A stretch of 64,000 nt of DNA from Phytohabitans houttuyneae (GTDB lineage: Bacteria; Actinomycetota; Actinomycetes; Mycobacteriales; Micromonosporaceae). Position numbers and translations under genes: made by a program. The DNA lies in assembly GCF_011764425.1 (NCBI RefSeq), contig NZ_BLPF01000002.1:2108997-2172996 (forward strand), in the 5' to 3' direction. The notes under the pieces are model-generated. The model was not told the origin of the DNA. It did not search any database and was given only the letters and a program-made list of their open reading frames with translations. Positions 17,737-27,800 of this stretch are shown here, piece after piece. Position 1 is the first letter of the stretch. The number at the start of each line of letters is the position of its first letter.

Positions 17737-18378
17737 GTGAGCGATCAGACACCCTGGCAGGACCCGCGGTACCGCCGTCCCGGCCCGCCGCAGCCGCCGC
17801 CGTACCTGCACGGCCGGCACCCCGTCCCGCCGCCGGTGTGCGGGCCGCCGGTCACCGCCGTGCCGTACGCGGTCCGCCGCCGGCGGGTGCATCCCCTGGC
17901 GGTCGTCGGGCTGGTCCTGGGTGGCGCGGCGCTGCTGTGCTGCGGTGTGGGCACGGTCGGCGCGCTGGTCGACGGCGGCGACCCGAAGGGGTCGACCGCG
18001 CTTCCGGTCGCGGACGCGACGGTCGAGCCGGCGGAGAGCACGCCGGCCGCGGAGCCCGACCTCACGACGGCGCCGCCCTCGCCCGCGGTGTCCACGGCGC
18101 CGCCCACGTCCGCGGCGCCGCCGCCGAGCGCAAAGCCGAAGGTCACCACGAAGCCGCCGGCGACCACCCGACCGCCTGCGCCGCGCACGACCGCGCCGAA
18201 GCCGAGGACCACGACCAAGCCGGCCGGCAACTGCGATCCGTCCTACCCGACTCTCTGCATCCCGCCCGGGGCGGCGGACCTCGACTGCGGGGACATTCCG
18301 CAGAAGCGGTTTCCGGTGCGGCAGCCGGACCCGCACGATTTCGATGGAAACAAGGACGGCGTCGGCTGCGAGTCCTGA
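17737..18378 (+). CDS. Membrane-anchored protein with C-terminal Excalibur domain
   Basis: 213 residues from GTG. Pro-rich cytoplasmic N-terminus, one transmembrane helix (about residues 53-78, VVGLVLGGAALLCCGVGTVG), a long Thr/Pro/Lys linker outside the cell, then a Cys-rich tail with CDPSYPTLCIPP and DFDGNKDGVGCES. The tail is an Excalibur-type domain (DxDxDGxxCE), an extracellular calcium-binding module. The two-cysteine pairs suggest disulfides. No partner gene is evident; the gene converges with the ABC exporter across repeat C1. Confidence 0.83.
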   Translation: MSDQTPWQDPRYRRPGPPQPPPYLHGRHPVPPPVCGPPVTAVPYAVRRRRVHPLAVVGLVLGGAALLCCGVGTVGALVDGGDPKGSTALPVADATVEPAESTPAAEPDLTTAPPSPAVSTAPPTSAAPPPSAKPKVTTKPPATTRPPAPRTTAPKPRTTTKPAGNCDPSYPTLCIPPGAADLDCGDIPQKRFPVRQPDPHDFDGNKDGVGCES

Positions 18379-18394
18379 CACGCGGTGACCAACC

Positions 18395-18450
18395 GCGGAG
18401 GGTGAGGCCGCGGGAGCAACGGTCCGGACCACGACGGACGTCGCGGTAGC
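18395..18450 (+). repeat. Dispersed repeat family C, copy 1
   Basis: Begins GCGGAGGGTGAGGCCGCGGG and contains the palindrome GGTCCGGACC near its middle, ending TCGCGGTAGC. It sits between the converging 17737-18378 and 18467-20374 genes. Near-identical copies are at 28958, 40603 and (reversed) 48186. Confidence 0.88.
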
Positions 18451-18466
18451 TCACATCTTTTCGATC

Positions 18467-20374
18467 TCAGTCGTCGCTGTAGCCGAGCTTCTGCAGGCGG
18501 AACCACCGCGCGTAGAGGCCGCCCGCCGCGATCAGGTCCTCGTGGCTGCCCTGCTCGGCGAGGCGGCCCTCGTGCATGACGTAGATGACGTCGGCGTGGC
18601 GGATGTTGGCGAGGCGGTGGGTGATCAGGACGGTGGTCTTGACGCCGTGCCGGGCGCGCACCGCGTCGAACAGCGCGGCCTCGGCCGGGGCGTCGAGCGC
18701 CGACGAGGGCTCGTCCATGATGAGCAGGTCGGTGTCGCGCAGGAAGCCGCGGGCGGCGGTGATGCGCTGCCACTGGCCGCCGGACAGGTCCTGGCCCTGC
18801 GCGAAGGCGCGGTCGAGCATCGTGCCGTAGCCGTGCGGCAGCTCGACGATCATGTCGTGGGCGACGGCCTTGGCCGCGGCCGCCTCGATCCGCGCCTGGT
18901 CGGGCGTGTGGTCGATGTCGCCCATCGCGATGTTGGTGGCGGCGCTGAACGGCCACTTGTAGAACTCCTGCGACACCACGCCGATGCGCGCCCGCAGCAG
19001 GTCGGGGTCGAGGTCGGTGGTGGGCACCCCGTTCCAGCACACGGTGCCCGAGTCGGGCGTGCGCAGGCCGGCGACGATGGCGGCGAGGGTGCTCTTGCCG
19101 GAGCCGTTCTCGCCGGCGATGGCGACCATCTGCCCCGCCCGGATGCGCAGGCTCACGCCGGCGACGGCGGCGGTGTCCCGGTCCGGATAGGTGAGGGTCA
19201 CGTCGTGCAGGCTCAGGCTGGCCAGCGGGCCGGGCGCGAGGTCGCCGGCGGGCGGCGGCAGGTACTCGCCGGCTCGCGCCATGAACTCGGTGTAGTCGCG
19301 GAAGTGCCGCCCCTCGGCGTACAGCCGGTCGACCTGGAAGGTCACAGTGGACAGTGCGCGCTGCGCGGCCTGTACCGCGATGACGCCGGTGGCGGCGGCG
19401 GACAGCGGGATGCGCTCGTCGACGAGGAGGTAGCCGAGCAGCAGGTACACCGCGGCCGTGGCGACGCCGCCGATCGCCGCGCCGGCGCTCGTGGTCACCG
19501 TCACCCGGCGGGCCAGCCGCAGCTGGATCGCGGTCTCGGCGGTCATCACGCGGTCGTACTGGCCGAGCAGGAAGTCGCGCAGCCCGTAGGAGCGCAGCTC
19601 GCCGGCGGGCTGGCGGACGGCCATCAGGTGGTTGAGCAGCCACAGGCGACGGCGGCGGACGGTGCCGGCCAGATACGTCTGGTACTGCAGGTGACCCGCG
19701 CGCAGCGCCGCCCACGCGCTCGGCGCCGTCGCGAGGAACAGCGCGGGCAGCAGCAGCGGGTGGATGACCACCACGGCGGCGGCGACCGCGAGCAGGCTCA
19801 CGACGCCGGCCAGCAGGTTGATCGCCGCCTGTACGACCATGGTGGTGGAGTCGCAGCCGCGCCAGGCGCGTTCCATCTCGTCGCTGAAGGTGTCCTGGTC
19901 GAAGGACTCGAGGCGGACCCGGGTGGTGGCCTCGTAGAGGTGGCGCTGCACGGTGCGGTCGACGAGCGGGGTGAGCCCGTTCGAGGCGAAGCCGGTGGCC
20001 GACCCGAGCGCGGCGCGGACGGTGGTCAGCGCGCCGAGGGCCAGCAGCGCGGGCAGCGCCGCCCGCACCCGGTCCGGTGTGGGCCCGGCGGAGAAGAGCC
20101 CGACGAGCACCTGCTGCGTGGCGAGCAGCCCGAACGTGGCCATCGCACCGGCCGTCAGCGTCGCGCCGACGATGACCGCCGTACGGCCGCGGCTTGCCCG
20201 CCAGCTGACCTTGAGGGCGGTGTGCACCAGCTTGGGCAGCTCGGCCAGCACGGCCGCGATGGTCGCCTCGGCGCGGGCGCGCATGCCGCCTTCCCACCAC
20301 ACCGACCGCAGCTCGGGCAGCGCACTGGCATCGCGCGCCGGCGCGGCCCGCTCGGTGCCGGACGTCATGGTCAT
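18467..20374 (-). CDS. ABC exporter, fused membrane and ATPase domains
   Basis: About 635 residues in the half-transporter layout: six-helix membrane domain (roughly 60-340), then ATPase with Walker A GENGSGKST (about 420), Q-loop QEFYKW, signature LSGGQWQR (about 530), Walker B LLIMDEPSSALD and H-loop ITHR. The ATPase is complete and should be active, presumably as a homodimer. ATG at 20374 is preferred over the upstream ATG at 20398 because GGAGG lies just ahead of it. No peptidase domain is present, so it is not a bacteriocin exporter. The cargo is unknown and it has no obvious operon partner. Confidence 0.9.
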   Translation of the reverse strand: MTMTSGTERAAPARDASALPELRSVWWEGGMRARAEATIAAVLAELPKLVHTALKVSWRASRGRTAVIVGATLTAGAMATFGLLATQQVLVGLFSAGPTPDRVRAALPALLALGALTTVRAALGSATGFASNGLTPLVDRTVQRHLYEATTRVRLESFDQDTFSDEMERAWRGCDSTTMVVQAAINLLAGVVSLLAVAAAVVVIHPLLLPALFLATAPSAWAALRAGHLQYQTYLAGTVRRRRLWLLNHLMAVRQPAGELRSYGLRDFLLGQYDRVMTAETAIQLRLARRVTVTTSAGAAIGGVATAAVYLLLGYLLVDERIPLSAAATGVIAVQAAQRALSTVTFQVDRLYAEGRHFRDYTEFMARAGEYLPPPAGDLAPGPLASLSLHDVTLTYPDRDTAAVAGVSLRIRAGQMVAIAGENGSGKSTLAAIVAGLRTPDSGTVCWNGVPTTDLDPDLLRARIGVVSQEFYKWPFSAATNIAMGDIDHTPDQARIEAAAAKAVAHDMIVELPHGYGTMLDRAFAQGQDLSGGQWQRITAARGFLRDTDLLIMDEPSSALDAPAEAALFDAVRARHGVKTTVLITHRLANIRHADVIYVMHEGRLAEQGSHEDLIAAGGLYARWFRLQKLGYSDD

Positions 20375-20502
20375 CCCGCCTCCCCACATGGTGGCCAAGG
20401 AGTCGAGGGCTGACGTCCTACAGCGCTAGTCCTTTGTCGACGGTAGCGCGCGCCGTTTCGGTAGCGCCCGGTCCGCGGTTGCCGGCCGCCCGCCTTCTCG
20501 CT

Positions 20503-20564
20503 GTTGATCAGGGAGTTGGTGGGCGTGTCTGACGGCGTGTCCACCCGCGACGTCCCTGATCAAC
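20503..20564. repeat. Palindromic repeat family A, copy 2
   Basis: Arms GTTGATCAGGGAG and CGTCCCTGATCAAC enclose GTTGGTGGGCGTGTC and GTGTCCACCC. It matches copy A1 at 13495 across the whole length with few changes. Confidence 0.85.
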
Positions 20565-20823
20565 CGCCGTTGTGTGGTCCCTCGGCGGGCTGGGGCCGCC
20601 TGTGTGGCGCGTACCGGGTCTGTGTGGCGATCGAGGAGTCGCGGGCGGGGGTGATGCGTGCACCGCGGAGTGAACGCGCGGGTGGAGTCGCGGCTGCTCG
20701 AGAACCCCAGCTGTCGACCGGGTAGCGGTGGGCGCAGGAGCTGTTCGCGCGGGCCGGCTCGCAGAGGTCACCGTCGACGGGGGCGGGCCGCCATGCCGGC
20801 GGCGCTGCGTTTCCTTTGCTTGC

Positions 20824-20902
20824 GTGATCAGGGTCTGCGCTGCGTTGACCATGGTCTCGGCCGCATTTTTGGGCGATTTGTTGCTGCGCAAACCATGATC
20901 AC
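20824..20902. repeat. Long imperfect hairpin
   Basis: GTGATCAGGGTCTGCGCTGC at the left and GCTGCGCAAACCATGATCAC at the right pair over about 20 bases, around a relatively A/T-rich loop. No second copy is seen in this window. Confidence 0.6.
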
Positions 20903-20949
20903 ATGGCGAAGTGGAGGGGTGGTTCCTTGATCGGGGTGGCGGCCGTGGT

Positions 20950-20996
20950 GATCGTGGTCGTTTGCTGCCCCTACAGGGGCAGTAAACGACCACGAT
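20950..20996. repeat. Palindromic repeat family B, copy 1
   Basis: GATCGTGGTCGTTTGCTGCC and its near-perfect reverse complement are separated by a few bases (CTACAGG). A full copy is at 28879 and a half copy at 56846. Confidence 0.88.
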
Positions 20997-21915
20997 CCGC
21001 GCGACGGGGGCTGCTGGTGATGCCGATCGAGGAGTAGCTGCGTGGCTGTCGGTGTGGAAAGCGGCTTTGAGCGGGCGCGCGCGACGAGACTGCCGGCTCG
21101 CGCGCCTCAGCCGTTCACGGTGGCGGGGCCTCGACGAGATCCAGCGCTTGGTCGTCGACCTCACCTGGACGACGACCTGGAGCTGGGAGCGTCCTATGTA
21201 CCGCCGCGGCCACCGGGGGCCGCCTCCCGCAGCGCCGCGCAGGCCACCGGTCTCGACGAACGTGCCGGCTCAGTTGGCGCCGCGTCGGGCGGTGTCGAGC
21301 GGCGTGCGCGGGGTCACTGGTCGTCGCATGGGGACGGTGGCGAGCGGCCTGTGCGGGCGGATCAGCGATCGTCGCGTCGGGGGGTGGCGGATGGCGCTGG
21401 CGGCGGGTTGGTGGTCGTCGCGTCGGATGGTGGTCTGTGCGGTGGGTCAGTGGTGTGCATCGGGCGACGGCGGGCGACGTGCACGGCGCTCGTGTGTGGC
21501 GGGTGGCGGGCGCCGGCCGGCCAGCGCAGGCGGTCGAGGGCTGTGGCGGTCACCGCGCCGTAGGCGTGGGGGACCACGTGGGCCAGCCAGTAGATGGGTG
21601 ACCAGTGGCGGGGTTGGTGACCTTGAGAGGGTCAGTGGCGCGTTCGAACTGGTCGTGGCGGCGGCGGTGAGCAAGGCGGCCGAGGAGGGGAAGAGGCGGG
21701 CGCCGGCCGATGAGGGTGGAGTATCCGGTGGCCACGGCCACACCGGGCAGCGCGCCACATGTCTGTGCGCCGGGTACCCGCGGCGGCGTCCGCGCCCAGA
21801 TGGATGTGCCCGGCCCGGAAGAGCGCGTGGTGCTGGCCAGGCAGCCGCGGTGCCGGCGGACCCCTGCCCGCCCGACCGCTTCAAGACGCATGGATGGCCG
21901 CGGATGGTCGCGGCG

Positions 21916-21929
21916 GGAAAGCGCTTGCC
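21916..21929. promoter_or_regulatory. LacI/CebR-like operator candidate
   Basis: GGAAAGCGCTTGCC, a near-palindrome with the CG-centred AAGCGCTT core typical of LacI-family sites. It lies about 210 bases upstream of the secreted pectate lyase and could place that gene under sugar control. Confidence 0.4.
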
Positions 21930-22139
21930 ATAGGATGGCGTCAATCCTGCGAATGCGGAGACTTTCGGGCACCGTCCAAACCCACCAATAAACCGCCATA
22001 ACTGGACCGGCCGACGGGTCGGCTTGTTGTGCTTCGTGGGCTTAGTGCAACAAACCTGCAAGTGGTACCCATTGACGAGTTTAAGTCCGCTTTCTACGTT
22101 GGCAGGAAAGCGCATTCCCACCGCAGGGAGGTCCCCACA

Positions 22140-23779
22140 GTGCAGGCAGCGCAGAACGGCCCCACCCGCAGAAGGGGCACGGGCACCCGGATCGCCCTGG
22201 TGGCTGGCGTCACCGCCGCGGTCACGGCGCTGGTATTCACGATCGGCTCGGCCGCGAGCGCGGCGACGCTGTTCTCGGACGACTTCGCCGACGGCAACGC
22301 CAACGGCTGGAGCACCTCGGGCGGCAGTTGGTCGGTCTCGTCCGGCGCGTACGCGCAGTCGGGCAGCAGTGCCAGCGCCAAGTCCCTGGCCGGCTCCACG
22401 TCGTGGACGACGGTCACGGTGTCCGCCACCGTACGGCCCACCGCCTTCGGCAGCGCCGGCTCGCGCGGCATCGGCATCGCCGCGCGCGTGCAGAGCACGT
22501 CGAACTTCTACGCGCTCGTGCTCACGCCCAGCTCCGTGCAGATCCGCAAGGGCGCGGGCACCACGCTCGCCTCGGCGTCGTTCTCGGCGTCCACCGGCAC
22601 CTCGTACACGCTGACCCTGAGCGCGAACGGCGGCTCGCTCGTCGGCTCGGTCAACGGCAGCCAGCTCGTGTCCACATCGGACAGCTCGTACGGCAGCGGC
22701 CGCGCGGGCCTGGTCGCCAACTACACGGCCGGCGCGTTCGACAACGTGCTGGTGACGGACGCGGCCGGCCCCAGCCCGACCACGGCGCCCCCGTCGACGC
22801 CGACCACGACACCCCCACCTCGGCGCCGCCCTCGTCGCCGCCGCCCACCACGCCGCCGCCGACCACGAGCCCACCGCAGCCCGGCGGGATCGTCGGGTGG
22901 GCCACGCAGGCCGGCGGTACGACCGGTGGGGCCGGCGGCTCCACGGTGACCGTCTCCTCCTGGAACGACCTGCGCACGCAGGCGCAGGCCTCCGGCGCGC
23001 GCACGATCCTCGTCAACGGCATGCTCAGCGGCTCGGGCACGATCGAGGTCACGGCCAACAAGACGATCCGCGGCGTGGGCGCCAGCTCCGGCGTCTCCGG
23101 CACCACCCTCAACATCGAGGACATGCAGCCGGCCAACGTCATCATCCAGAACCTGAACATCCGCGGCGTGCCGGGCGGTGACGCGATCCAGATCGAGAAC
23201 GCCACGCACATCTGGATCGACCACAACACGATGTCCAGCACGATCGAGGACGATGTCGACTTCTACGACGGCATGATCGACATCACCCACGCGGGCGACT
23301 ACATCACCGTCTCGTGGAACATCGTCCGCGACCACTGGAAGACCTCGCTGGTCGGCCACTCCGACGGCAACGCGGGCGAGGACGAGGGGCACCTGCGGAT
23401 CACGTACCACCACAACTGGTTCGACCGGACCTTCGAGCGCAGCCCGCGGGTGCGCTTCGGCGAGACGGTCCACGTGTTCAACAACTACTACACGAACGTC
23501 AACAACAACTCGGCCTCGTACGCCATCGCCTCCACAATGGACGCCGGCGTGCTGGTCGAGGGCAACGTCTTCGAGAACGTGCAGCAGGCGTGCTGGTCCG
23601 CCAGCGGCTACGCGGACTCCGACCCCGGCCGCCTCGTCGCGCGCAACAACTCGCTCACCAACTCCGGACCGTGCGAGGTCAACGGCACCGTGGCCGCCGT
23701 ACCGTACGGCTACACCGCGGAGAACGTGAACACGGTCAAGGCATCCGTCACCTCCAGTGCCGGGGCGGGCAGGATCTGA
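22140..23779 (+). CDS. Secreted pectate lyase (PL1-like) with N-terminal accessory domain, one apparent frameshift
   Basis: GTG with AGGGAGG eight bases upstream. Layout: signal peptide (to about residue 41, SAASA), a laminin-G-like beta domain beginning LFSDDFADGNANGWSTSGG, a Thr/Pro linker, then a parallel beta-helix lyase with WIDHNTMSS, RDHWKTSLVGHSDGN, ITYHHNWFDRTFERSPRVR and HVFNNYYTN. These are hallmark PL1 pectate lyase motifs, including the catalytic Arg region RSPRVR. The frame changes inside the linker at the CCCCC run 22812-22816; one extra C gives a continuous 546-residue protein. The enzyme cleaves polygalacturonate outside the cell by beta-elimination. A CG-centred operator candidate lies upstream. 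Confidence 0.88.
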
Positions 23780-23808
23780 ACCCCGCTCCCGCGTGCGGCG
23801 GGAGTGGA

Positions 23809-23840
23809 GGCCGGCGACCGGCACAGCCCGGTCGCCGGCC
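23809..23840. terminator. Hairpin after pectate lyase
   Basis: GGCCGGCGACCGG and CCGGTCGCCGGCC form a 13-bp perfect stem with a 6-base loop, 30 bases after the lyase stop. Confidence 0.7.
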
Positions 23841-23978
23841 CTCGCCTGCGCAGACGAAATGGGAGCCATCATCCGGCGGTAGGGACCTTTCGGGATTGCC
23901 CTTTGAATTGAGGAATCTCCATTAATGGATAGCGTGCGCCGGGGGCACCCCCGCCACGACGTCCAGGAGGTCAACCAC

Positions 23979-24752
23979 ATGCTCCTCAGAAGACTGTCGG
24001 CCGCGGCGCTGGGCGCCGTCATGGTCACGGCGGCGATCGCCGCCAGCGCGGTACCGGCCAACGCGGCACCACACGGGTACGCCGCGAGCGCCACCGAAGC
24101 GGACGGCGGCCCCACGCCGCTCATCGTCGGCGGGCGGCCGGCGTCGGAGAACTACTCGTTCCTGGTCTACACCGGCGGCTGCACCGGCTCGCTCATCAAG
24201 GCGAACTGGGTCGTCACCGCGCGGCACTGCCCGACGCCCTCCTCGGTGCGGATCGGCAGCGTCAACCGCACCAGCGGCGGCGTCGTGGCCAGCGTCAACG
24301 GCGCGGTCAGCCACTCCCGGGCCGACGTCAAGCTGCTGCGCCTGTCCACCTCGGTGTCGTACGCGCCGGCGCCGATCCCGACCACCTCCGGCGCCACCGG
24401 CACCGCGACCCGGATCATCGGCTGGGGCCAGACCTGCCCGACCCGGGGCTGCGGCGGAGCCCCGGTCAACGCCACCGAGCTGGACACGTCGATCGTCGCG
24501 GACAGCCGGTGCCTGGGCATCGACGGCCCGGTCGAGATCTGCACGAACAACACCAACGGCAACTCCGGCGCCTGCTACGGCGACTCCGGCGGCCCGCAGG
24601 TGCGGCTCGTGAGCGGCCGCTGGAACCTGATCGGCGCCACCAGCCGCTCCGGCAACGGCAGCGCGGTCTGCGCCACCGGCCCCTCCATCTACGGCGACCT
24701 GCCGTCGATCCGCACGTGGATCAACACGCAGGTCGGCGGCCTGCCCGCGTAG
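23979..24752 (+). CDS. Secreted trypsin-like serine protease (S1)
   Basis: 257 residues. ATG has AGGAGG eight bases upstream; a longer in-frame start at 23925 lacks that support. A signal peptide ends near ANAAP; the chymotrypsin-fold domain starts around PLIVGGRPA. The triad is complete: His in VVTARHC, Asp in SRADVKLLRL, Ser in CYGDSGGPQ. Cys residues pair as expected for secreted S1 enzymes. The IVGG start after a short propeptide suggests activation by cleavage, as in bacterial trypsins. It follows the pectate lyase and could serve in extracellular nutrient release. Confidence 0.9.
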   Translation: MLLRRLSAAALGAVMVTAAIAASAVPANAAPHGYAASATEADGGPTPLIVGGRPASENYSFLVYTGGCTGSLIKANWVVTARHCPTPSSVRIGSVNRTSGGVVASVNGAVSHSRADVKLLRLSTSVSYAPAPIPTTSGATGTATRIIGWGQTCPTRGCGGAPVNATELDTSIVADSRCLGIDGPVEICTNNTNGNSGACYGDSGGPQVRLVSGRWNLIGATSRSGNGSAVCATGPSIYGDLPSIRTWINTQVGGLPA

Positions 24753-24764
24753 CACCGACCGGCC

Positions 24765-24800
24765 CCGGCGGCGGGGGAGCCTCGCGCACCCCGCCGCCGG
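24765..24800. terminator. Hairpin after the protease gene
   Basis: CCGGCGGCGGGG pairs perfectly with CCCCGCCGCCGG over 12 bp with a 12-base loop, between the protease stop and the GTG of the regulator. Confidence 0.6.
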
Positions 24801-24827
24801 CCACCTCGGGTTCCGTAGGGTGGCCCT

Positions 24828-27800
24828 GTGCGATTCGGGGTGCTGGGGCCGCTGGCCGTGTGGACCGACGCCGGTGAGCCGGTGGCGGTGCCGGGACGCA
24901 AGGTGCGGGCCCTGCTCGCCGACCTGCTGGTCCACGAGGGCCAGGCGGTACCGGTCGACCGGCTGGTCGCCGACCTCTGGGGCGACGCGGCACCGGCCGA
25001 TCCCGGCGCGGCGGTGCACGTGCGCGTCTCGCAGCTGCGCCGCGCCCTCGCCGGCGCCGAGGCGGGCGGGCGCGACCTCGTCGTCTCCCAGCCGCCCGGC
25101 TACGCGCTGCGCGCCGAGCCCGACGCCGTCGACGCCGCCCGCTTCGCCTCGCTGGCCGGCCGCGCCCGCTCCGCCGCCGACCCGCGCACCCGCGCCGGGC
25201 TGCTCGCCGAGGCGCTGGAGCTGTGGCGGGGGCCGGCGCTGGCCGACTTCGCGGACGAGGAGTTCGCCGAGGCGGCCGTGGCGCGGTGGGAGGAGCAGCG
25301 GCTCGCGGCGCTGGAGTCGTACGCCGAGGCCCGGCTGGCGCTCGGCGAACACCGCGACCTGGCCGCGGACCTGGCCGAGGCGGTGGGCCGGCACCCGTAC
25401 CGGGAGCGGCTGCGGGCGGCGCACATGCGCGCCCTGTACCGCGCGGGCCGGGTGCCCGAGGCGCTCGACAGCTTCCACGACCTGCGGCGGGTGCTCGCCG
25501 ACGAGCTGGGGCTGGACCCCGGCCCGGAGCTCGCGGCCCTGCACCGGGCGATCCTCGCCGGCGACCCCGCGGAGGACCCGCCCACCGCGCCTTCCCGGCC
25601 GGTGCGCCCGGCCACCAACCTGCCGGCCCCGCTCACCGACCTCATCGGGCGCGAGCCGGCCGTGCGGCGCGTGCGCGAGCTGCTCGCCGCCGGCCGCCTC
25701 GTGACCCTCACCGGTCCCGGCGGAGTGGGCAAGACCAGCGTCGCCCTCGCGGTGGCCCGCGGCGTGGCCGACGCCTTCCCGGACGGCGCGTGGCTCGTCG
25801 ACCTCACCACCTGGGACGGCACCGGAGACGCCGCCGAGCCGCTGCTGTCCGCGCTGTCGGTGCCGGAACCGCCGGGCGCGCCCAGGCCGGCCGCCGAGCG
25901 GCTCGCCGCCACGCTGCGCGCGCGGACGGCGCTGCTGCTGCTGGACAACTGCGAGCACGTGGTCGAGCCGGTGGCCGACCTCGTCGCGGCGCTGCTCGCC
26001 GCCGCGCCCGGCCTGCGCGTGCTGGCCACCAGCCGCGAGCCGCTGCGCCTGCGCGGCGAGACGCGGTGGGAGCTGGCGCCGCTGGAGGTGCCGGACACCG
26101 ACGACCAGGCCCGGCTCGGCGCGTCGCCGGCGGTACGCCTCTTCCTGGCCCGCGCCGGCCTGGACGCGGGCCCGGCGGGATCCGCACCGAGCGGCGAAGC
26201 GAGCGCGGCAGACCCGGCGCCGGACACGGTCGCCGCCGTGGCCGAGATCTGCCGGCGCCTGGACGGCATCCCGCTCGCCCTGGAGCTCGCCGCGACCCGC
26301 GTGCCCGCGCTGGGCGTGACCGAGCTGGCGTCCCGGCTGCGGGTGCCGCGCGTCCGGTTCGGCCTGCTCGGCACGGCGCCGCGCGACGCGCCGGACCGGC
26401 AGCGCACGCTCGCCGCGGTCATCGACTGGAGCTGGCGGCTGCTGTCCGAGCCGGAGCGGGCCGTGCTGCGCCGCCTCTCCGTCCACTCCGGAGGGTGCAC
26501 GCTCGCCGCGGCCGAGGCGGTGTGCGCGGGCGACGGCGTGGACGTCGGGGAGGTGCTGGACCTGGTGGCCCGGCTCGTCGACCGTTCGCTGGTCGTCCGC
26601 GCCGGCGAGGCCCGCTTCCGGCTGCTGGAGTCGGTCGCCGCGTACTGCCTGGACCGGCTGCGCGAGGCGGGGGAGGAGGCCGCGCTGCGCCGCCGCCACG
26701 CCGACCACTACCTGGCGCTGGCCGAGCGGGCCGAGGGGCGGCTGCGCGGGCCCGAGCAGCGGGAGTGGCTGGACCGGCTGGACGCCGAGGCGGCAAACCT
26801 GCGGGCCGCGGCCGAGACGTTCCGGCGGGACGGTGCCGCCGAGGCGGCGCTGCGGCTGGCCGCCGCGCTCACCTGGTACCGCATCCTGCGCGGGCGCCAC
26901 ACCGAGGCGCGCCGGGCCCTGACCGCGGCGCTGGCGGTGCCCGGCCCGGCCCCGGACGCGCTGCGGGCCGGCGCCGAGTGCTGGTCCGCGGGCCTCGCCC
27001 TCCGGCAGGGCGAGGCGGGCCCGGAGCTGGCGGACGAGGTGCTGAGCCGGTACGCGCGGGTGGCGGAGCCGGGCGACCGGGCGCGGGCGCAGTGGTTTCT
27101 GGCCGCGTCGGTCATCGACTTCGGCGACGAGGCGGCGACCGGGGCGATGCTCGAGGGCGCGCTCACGACGTTCCGGGCGGCGGGGGACCGGTGGGGTGAG
27201 GCCGCCGTCCTCAGCACCCGCGCGATGCTCGGTCACATGCGCGGCGACGCGGACGCGCTGGAGCGGGACGCGCGGCGCGGCGCCGACCTCTTCGGCGCGC
27301 TCGGCGACGACTGGGGCGTGCTGCAGGCCACCGACTGGTTGATCGGCCTCGCCGACATGACCGGCGACCGCGCCGAGGCCGCCCGCCTGAGCCGCTCCGG
27401 GCTGCGCATCGCCGAGGAGCTGAGGCTGTGGCCGGACGTGGCGGCGCGGCTGGGGTGGCTGGCCTGGCTCAGCGTCGAGGGGGGCGAGCTTCAGGCCGCG
27501 ACGGGGTACGCCGAGCAGGCCCGCCGCCTCTCCGCCGAGCAGGGACAGCGCTCCGGCGAGGTGTTCGCCACGATCAGCCTCGCGTTCGCCGCCCGCCGCG
27601 CCGGCGACCTCGACACGGCACAGGAGCACCTGCGCTGGCTGCTCGCCGCCGCCCGGGCGCAGCAGAGCGGCGAGGCAAGCCCGCCGTACCTTCCGATGAT
27701 CCTGGTCGAGCTCGGCCTGCTCGCCACCGGCCGCGGCGACGCGGCCGAGGCGCTGGCCTGGCACCGCGAGGGCTTCGAGGCCAACCGCGAGACCGGCTCG

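Larger units (their letters stand above)
20375..22139. other. 1.7-kb gene-poor region with repeats
   Basis: Several open frames exist here, but none has a recognisable domain, convincing start or good codon pattern, and some run through palindromic repeats. The stretch holds repeat A2 (20503-20564), a long hairpin (20824-20902), repeat B1 (20950-20996) and an operator-like site (21916-21929). Local base composition is less G+C-rich in places (20800-20930 and 21900-22100). It may be a decayed gene remnant plus the upstream control region of the pectate lyase; I see no gene I can defend. Confidence 0.6.

Noticed and set aside
20508-21164. 218-residue minus-strand frame
   Set aside because: It runs through repeats A2 and B1, is Arg/Pro-rich and lacks a ribosome site or domain.
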